7,358 nucleotides of DNA, from contig DAORKJ010000144.1 in NCBI GenBank assembly GCA_035439505.1, positions 1-7,358 of the forward strand. The letters run 5' to 3'. The notes beneath the pieces are model-generated. The model had not been told where the DNA came from and searched no databases. It worked only from the letters and a program-made list of their open reading frames with translations. The position numbers were made by a program, and so were the translations under genes. Positions 4,714 to 7,358 of this stretch are shown piece after piece. This stretch comes from UBA7236 sp035439505 (GTDB lineage: Bacteria; Bacteroidota; Bacteroidia; Chitinophagales; BACL12). Numbering within the stretch: position 1 is the first letter of the stretch; every line of letters starts with the position of its first letter.

Positions 4714-7358
4714 ATGAAAAAGCTCCTCCTACTATTAGTAGTTGTTCCACAATTGGTTACAGCTCAACTGGTAATTAATGAAATAGCACCAAACAATCGC
4801 GTTGTGGCCGATGAAGATGGTCAGTTTCCGGATTGGATTGAAATTATGAATATTGGTGCTGCTGATATTAATGTGCAGCAATATGCCATCACTGATAATC
4901 CTGATACCTGGAATAAGTGGTTATTGCCGAATTATATTATCGAAGCCGGTGAACGATTATTGATTTTCGCCTCAGAAAAAAATCGCGACTGCTACGGATG
5001 CCCCGGAATAGTCAATTATTTGCACACCAACTTTAAATTAAGTAATGGAGAAACGGTTGCACTATATGATGAAAGTGGTAATTTAATTGACAGCGTAACT
5101 ATTAGTAATGTATATGCTACAGATGTAATGGCACGCATCCCCGATGGTGGCGATTGGTGTTATGCAGATACCGAAACTGCAAAAGATCCTAATTCAGTAA
5201 CCTGTTATACTGAATATTCTGAAGAACCTGTATTTAATACTTTACCTGGTTTTTATGCAGGGAGTATAGATGTTACTATAAGTGGTACTGACATATTTTA
5301 TTCCACCAATGGCGATTGGCCGGATGTTGATGGTATTGCTTACACAGCACCAGTTACAATTAGTACTACTAAAGTAGTAAAAGCTGTATCAAAACAACCC
5401 GGCAAATTACCTAGTAGAACAATTACGGGAACATTTTTTATAGATGAAACAACACAATTACCGGTTGTTAGTATCAGTTCTAATTCCTGTGATATGTTTA
5501 ATGAAGGATTTAGTTGTGAAGCAGCATATGATGGTGCAGACGGCTGGGAACCGGACAATCCGCAAATACCGGCGGGTGTTGAATATTTTACTGCAGATCA
5601 CGTTCAAAAAATAAGTAAAAATATCAAGTTTGAAGCTGCAGGAAATTCTTCCATTGCAGTTTATCCGCAAAAAGGCATGCAATTTACAGCCGATGAAGAT
5701 TTTGGTGATAATAGCGAATATGATTTTAATGTTTTTGAAAATTATAAACCTTTAGACTCATTAAATGGATTTCGAGTACGTGCAAATAACGATTGGGGCA
5801 ATTCAAACGCAAGGATGAAGGATGTAATTAATAATAGATTAGCGGCTCCTACACATATTGTTACACCTGCTTATCAAAACGTAGCCACATTTATTAATGG
5901 TGAATATTGGGGACTTTATTCCGCAAGAGAAGAATTAGATAAATACTTTTTAAGAAACAATCAAGGTGTAAATCCTGATAAAGTTGATATTATCAGAAGT
6001 GGCGCAGGAGAAGATGTATGGGACATTGCAGAGGCGGGAACAATAACTGCTTATAACGAATTAAAAACCTTTTTTAACACCCATTCCATGACTAATCCTG
6101 ACCATTATGCATTAGCATTGGAATTAATTGATATTGAAAATTGGGTGGACCATTTTGCGTTACAGTTTTTTGTAAACAACGATGAAATGGCCTATAATTT
6201 AAGATGTTTCCGCTCGTATGAACCTGATATGAAATGGAAATTTATTTTATGGGATACAGGAGCCGGTTCGGAATGTCCTTCTTGTAATAGCATAGAGACA
6301 CTGATTAATTTCCCGTATCTAAGTGAAGAAATTAATATGATGAATGAATTGGTTGATAATACTGATTTCAGAAATTATTTTATAAACAGGTATGCCGATT
6401 TAATGAATTATTATTTCACATGGGAAATTGTAGAAAATTTAATCGATGTAAATGCTGATGAAATTGAAGCGGAGATTCCTGCACAATATGGTCGATGGGG
6501 AGCACCTAGTGTGGGTGCTTGGAACTCAGGTGTAAATGAATTAAAAGATTTTTTTGAACCACGTGTTGGATTTCAGCGCAACGAGATTGAAAATTATTTT
6601 GATTTAAATGATCAGGTTACCATTACGTTAGAAGTAAATCCTCCCGGTGCCGGCTACATTAAAATTTCAACTATTGTTCCTGAAAATTTACCTTGGTCCG
6701 GTGTGTATTTTGATGGTGTGCCGGTTACCGTGACTGCTATACCAAATCCCGGATTTACCTTTTCTAATTGGAGCGACAATCCTTTTATTACAGATGCCAC
6801 AGCACTATCATTTAATAATAATTTTACGGACAATACGACATTTACAGCCAATTTCACCGGAGTTGCCGATTTTGGTATTGTTATAAGTGAAGTTAATTAT
6901 AACAGTAATACTTTTGTAAACTCCGGCGATTGGATTGAATTATATAATCCGACTGCAGTGGATATTGTTTTAACAGCATATCAAATTGGGAATAAAGAAT
7001 TTTACACCAACTATAAAATTGCCGATAATGTCGTATTACCTGCCGGTGGTTATCTTGTTGTTGCTGAAAACTTAGCACAGTTTAGCGCTATATATCCTGA
7101 TGTAACCAATGTGGTTGGTGACATGGTATTTAATTTTTCCAACGATGGTGATTCCATTGTTTTACGTAATCCCGTAGGGCAGTTAATTACCGGATTTGCA
7201 TTTGAAGATAAATTCCCATGGCCTGCAACTGCTGATGGTTTTGGGCGGACAATGGAATTTGATTTTACTATTAATGAACCTGCTTCACCTACTTCCTGGT
7301 TTGCAGGATGTGTGCTAGGTTCTCCGGGTATGGCTTATAGCAATTGTTTTGAAAATCC
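4714..7358 (+). CDS. CotH kinase-domain secreted protein with two lamin-tail domains (3' partial)
   Basis: An open frame of 881 codons without a stop, running off the right edge. It starts at ATG 4714 with a signal peptide (MKKLLLLLVVVPQLVTA, then Gln18). Domains in order: lamin-tail domain ~19-145 (INEIAPNN, DWIEI.N, LSNGE.VALYD); chitobiase/hexosaminidase C-terminal-like domain ~172-245 (IFYSTNG, then Y..PVTI..T..VKA); CotH kinase domain ~249-620 (LPVVSIS, FRVRANNDWGNSNARMKD, NGEYWGLYSAREELDKYFL, WKFILWDTGAGSE at 508-520, a final EPRVGFQRNEI); InlB B-repeat-like domain ~633-716 (VNPPGAGYI, G..VTVTAIPNPGFTFSNWS); second lamin-tail domain ~718-870 (ISEVNY, DWIELYNP, LPAGGYLVVAEN, LSNDGDSIVL-like stretch). 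Known: CotH proteins are extracellular or surface-layer protein kinases, and lamin-tail domains are common in T9SS cargo. The sorting domain is probably past the edge. Oddities: WDxD is degenerate in the CotH domain, and there are two CxxC motifs. The phosphorylation target is unknown. Confidence 0.9.
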   Translation, partial: MKKLLLLLVVVPQLVTAQLVINEIAPNNRVVADEDGQFPDWIEIMNIGAADINVQQYAITDNPDTWNKWLLPNYIIEAGERLLIFASEKNRDCYGCPGIVNYLHTNFKLSNGETVALYDESGNLIDSVTISNVYATDVMARIPDGGDWCYADTETAKDPNSVTCYTEYSEEPVFNTLPGFYAGSIDVTISGTDIFYSTNGDWPDVDGIAYTAPVTISTTKVVKAVSKQPGKLPSRTITGTFFIDETTQLPVVSISSNSCDMFNEGFSCEAAYDGADGWEPDNPQIPAGVEYFTADHVQKISKNIKFEAAGNSSIAVYPQKGMQFTADEDFGDNSEYDFNVFENYKPLDSLNGFRVRANNDWGNSNARMKDVINNRLAAPTHIVTPAYQNVATFINGEYWGLYSAREELDKYFLRNNQGVNPDKVDIIRSGAGEDVWDIAEAGTITAYNELKTFFNTHSMTNPDHYALALELIDIENWVDHFALQFFVNNDEMAYNLRCFRSYEPDMKWKFILWDTGAGSECPSCNSIETLINFPYLSEEINMMNELVDNTDFRNYFINRYADLMNYYFTWEIVENLIDVNADEIEAEIPAQYGRWGAPSVGAWNSGVNELKDFFEPRVGFQRNEIENYFDLNDQVTITLEVNPPGAGYIKISTIVPENLPWSGVYFDGVPVTVTAIPNPGFTFSNWSDNPFITDATALSFNNNFTDNTTFTANFTGVADFGIVISEVNYNSNTFVNSGDWIELYNPTAVDIVLTAYQIGNKEFYTNYKIADNVVLPAGGYLVVAENLAQFSAIYPDVTNVVGDMVFNFSNDGDSIVLRNPVGQLITGFAFEDKFPWPATADGFGRTMEFDFTINEPASPTSWFAGCVLGSPGMAYSNCFEN

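Noticed and set aside
5340..7078. Several minus-strand open frames of 61-74 codons
   Set aside because: All lie inside the uninterrupted CotH-domain reading frame on the plus strand and resemble no known protein.

Overview
The window looks like an AT-rich chromosomal segment of a Bacteroidota bacterium, with the general look of Chitinophagales, Saprospirales or Flavobacteriales relatives. Two of the three large proteins end in a recognisable type A sorting domain of the type IX secretion system (T9SS). Start codons lack clear Shine-Dalgarno sequences, and one promoter fits the Bacteroidota TTTG / TAnnTTTG pattern. Most genes encode exported or membrane proteins. I see no tRNA, rRNA, CRISPR array, transposase or integrase.

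Layout from left to right. (1) The 3' part of a kelch-repeat, T9SS-secreted protein enters from the left edge and ends at 1430, followed by a strong hairpin terminator. (2) A small secreted protein of unknown function, 1494-2018. (3) An apparent two-gene unit: an exported YceI-family protein (2128-2661) overlapping by one base a four-helix membrane protein (2661-3059). A promoter with an embedded perfect inverted repeat precedes it, suggesting repressor control. (4) A palindromic terminator at about 3080-3110 lies between convergent genes and can serve both strands. (5) On the minus strand, an SGNH-hydrolase-like secreted protein with a C-terminal T9SS domain, 4454 down to 3123. (6) A 259-base divergent intergenic region. 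(7) The first 881 codons of a large secreted multidomain protein, 4714 to beyond the right edge: lamin-tail domain, chitobiase-C-like domain, CotH kinase domain, InlB-like repeat, and a second lamin-tail domain. It has no stop in the window, so a stop-to-stop gene search can miss it although it is over a third of the window.

The kelch, SGNH-like and CotH proteins are probably all exported to the cell surface or medium. The first two carry the T9SS signal in view; the third probably has its signal past the right edge. Nothing in the sequence shows that they form one pathway. The most defensible points for follow-up are the operator-like repeat at the yceI promoter, altered active-site motifs in the SGNH-like and CotH proteins, CxxC motifs in the CotH protein, and the unassigned small secreted protein. 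I find no convincing evidence of a new multi-gene system.
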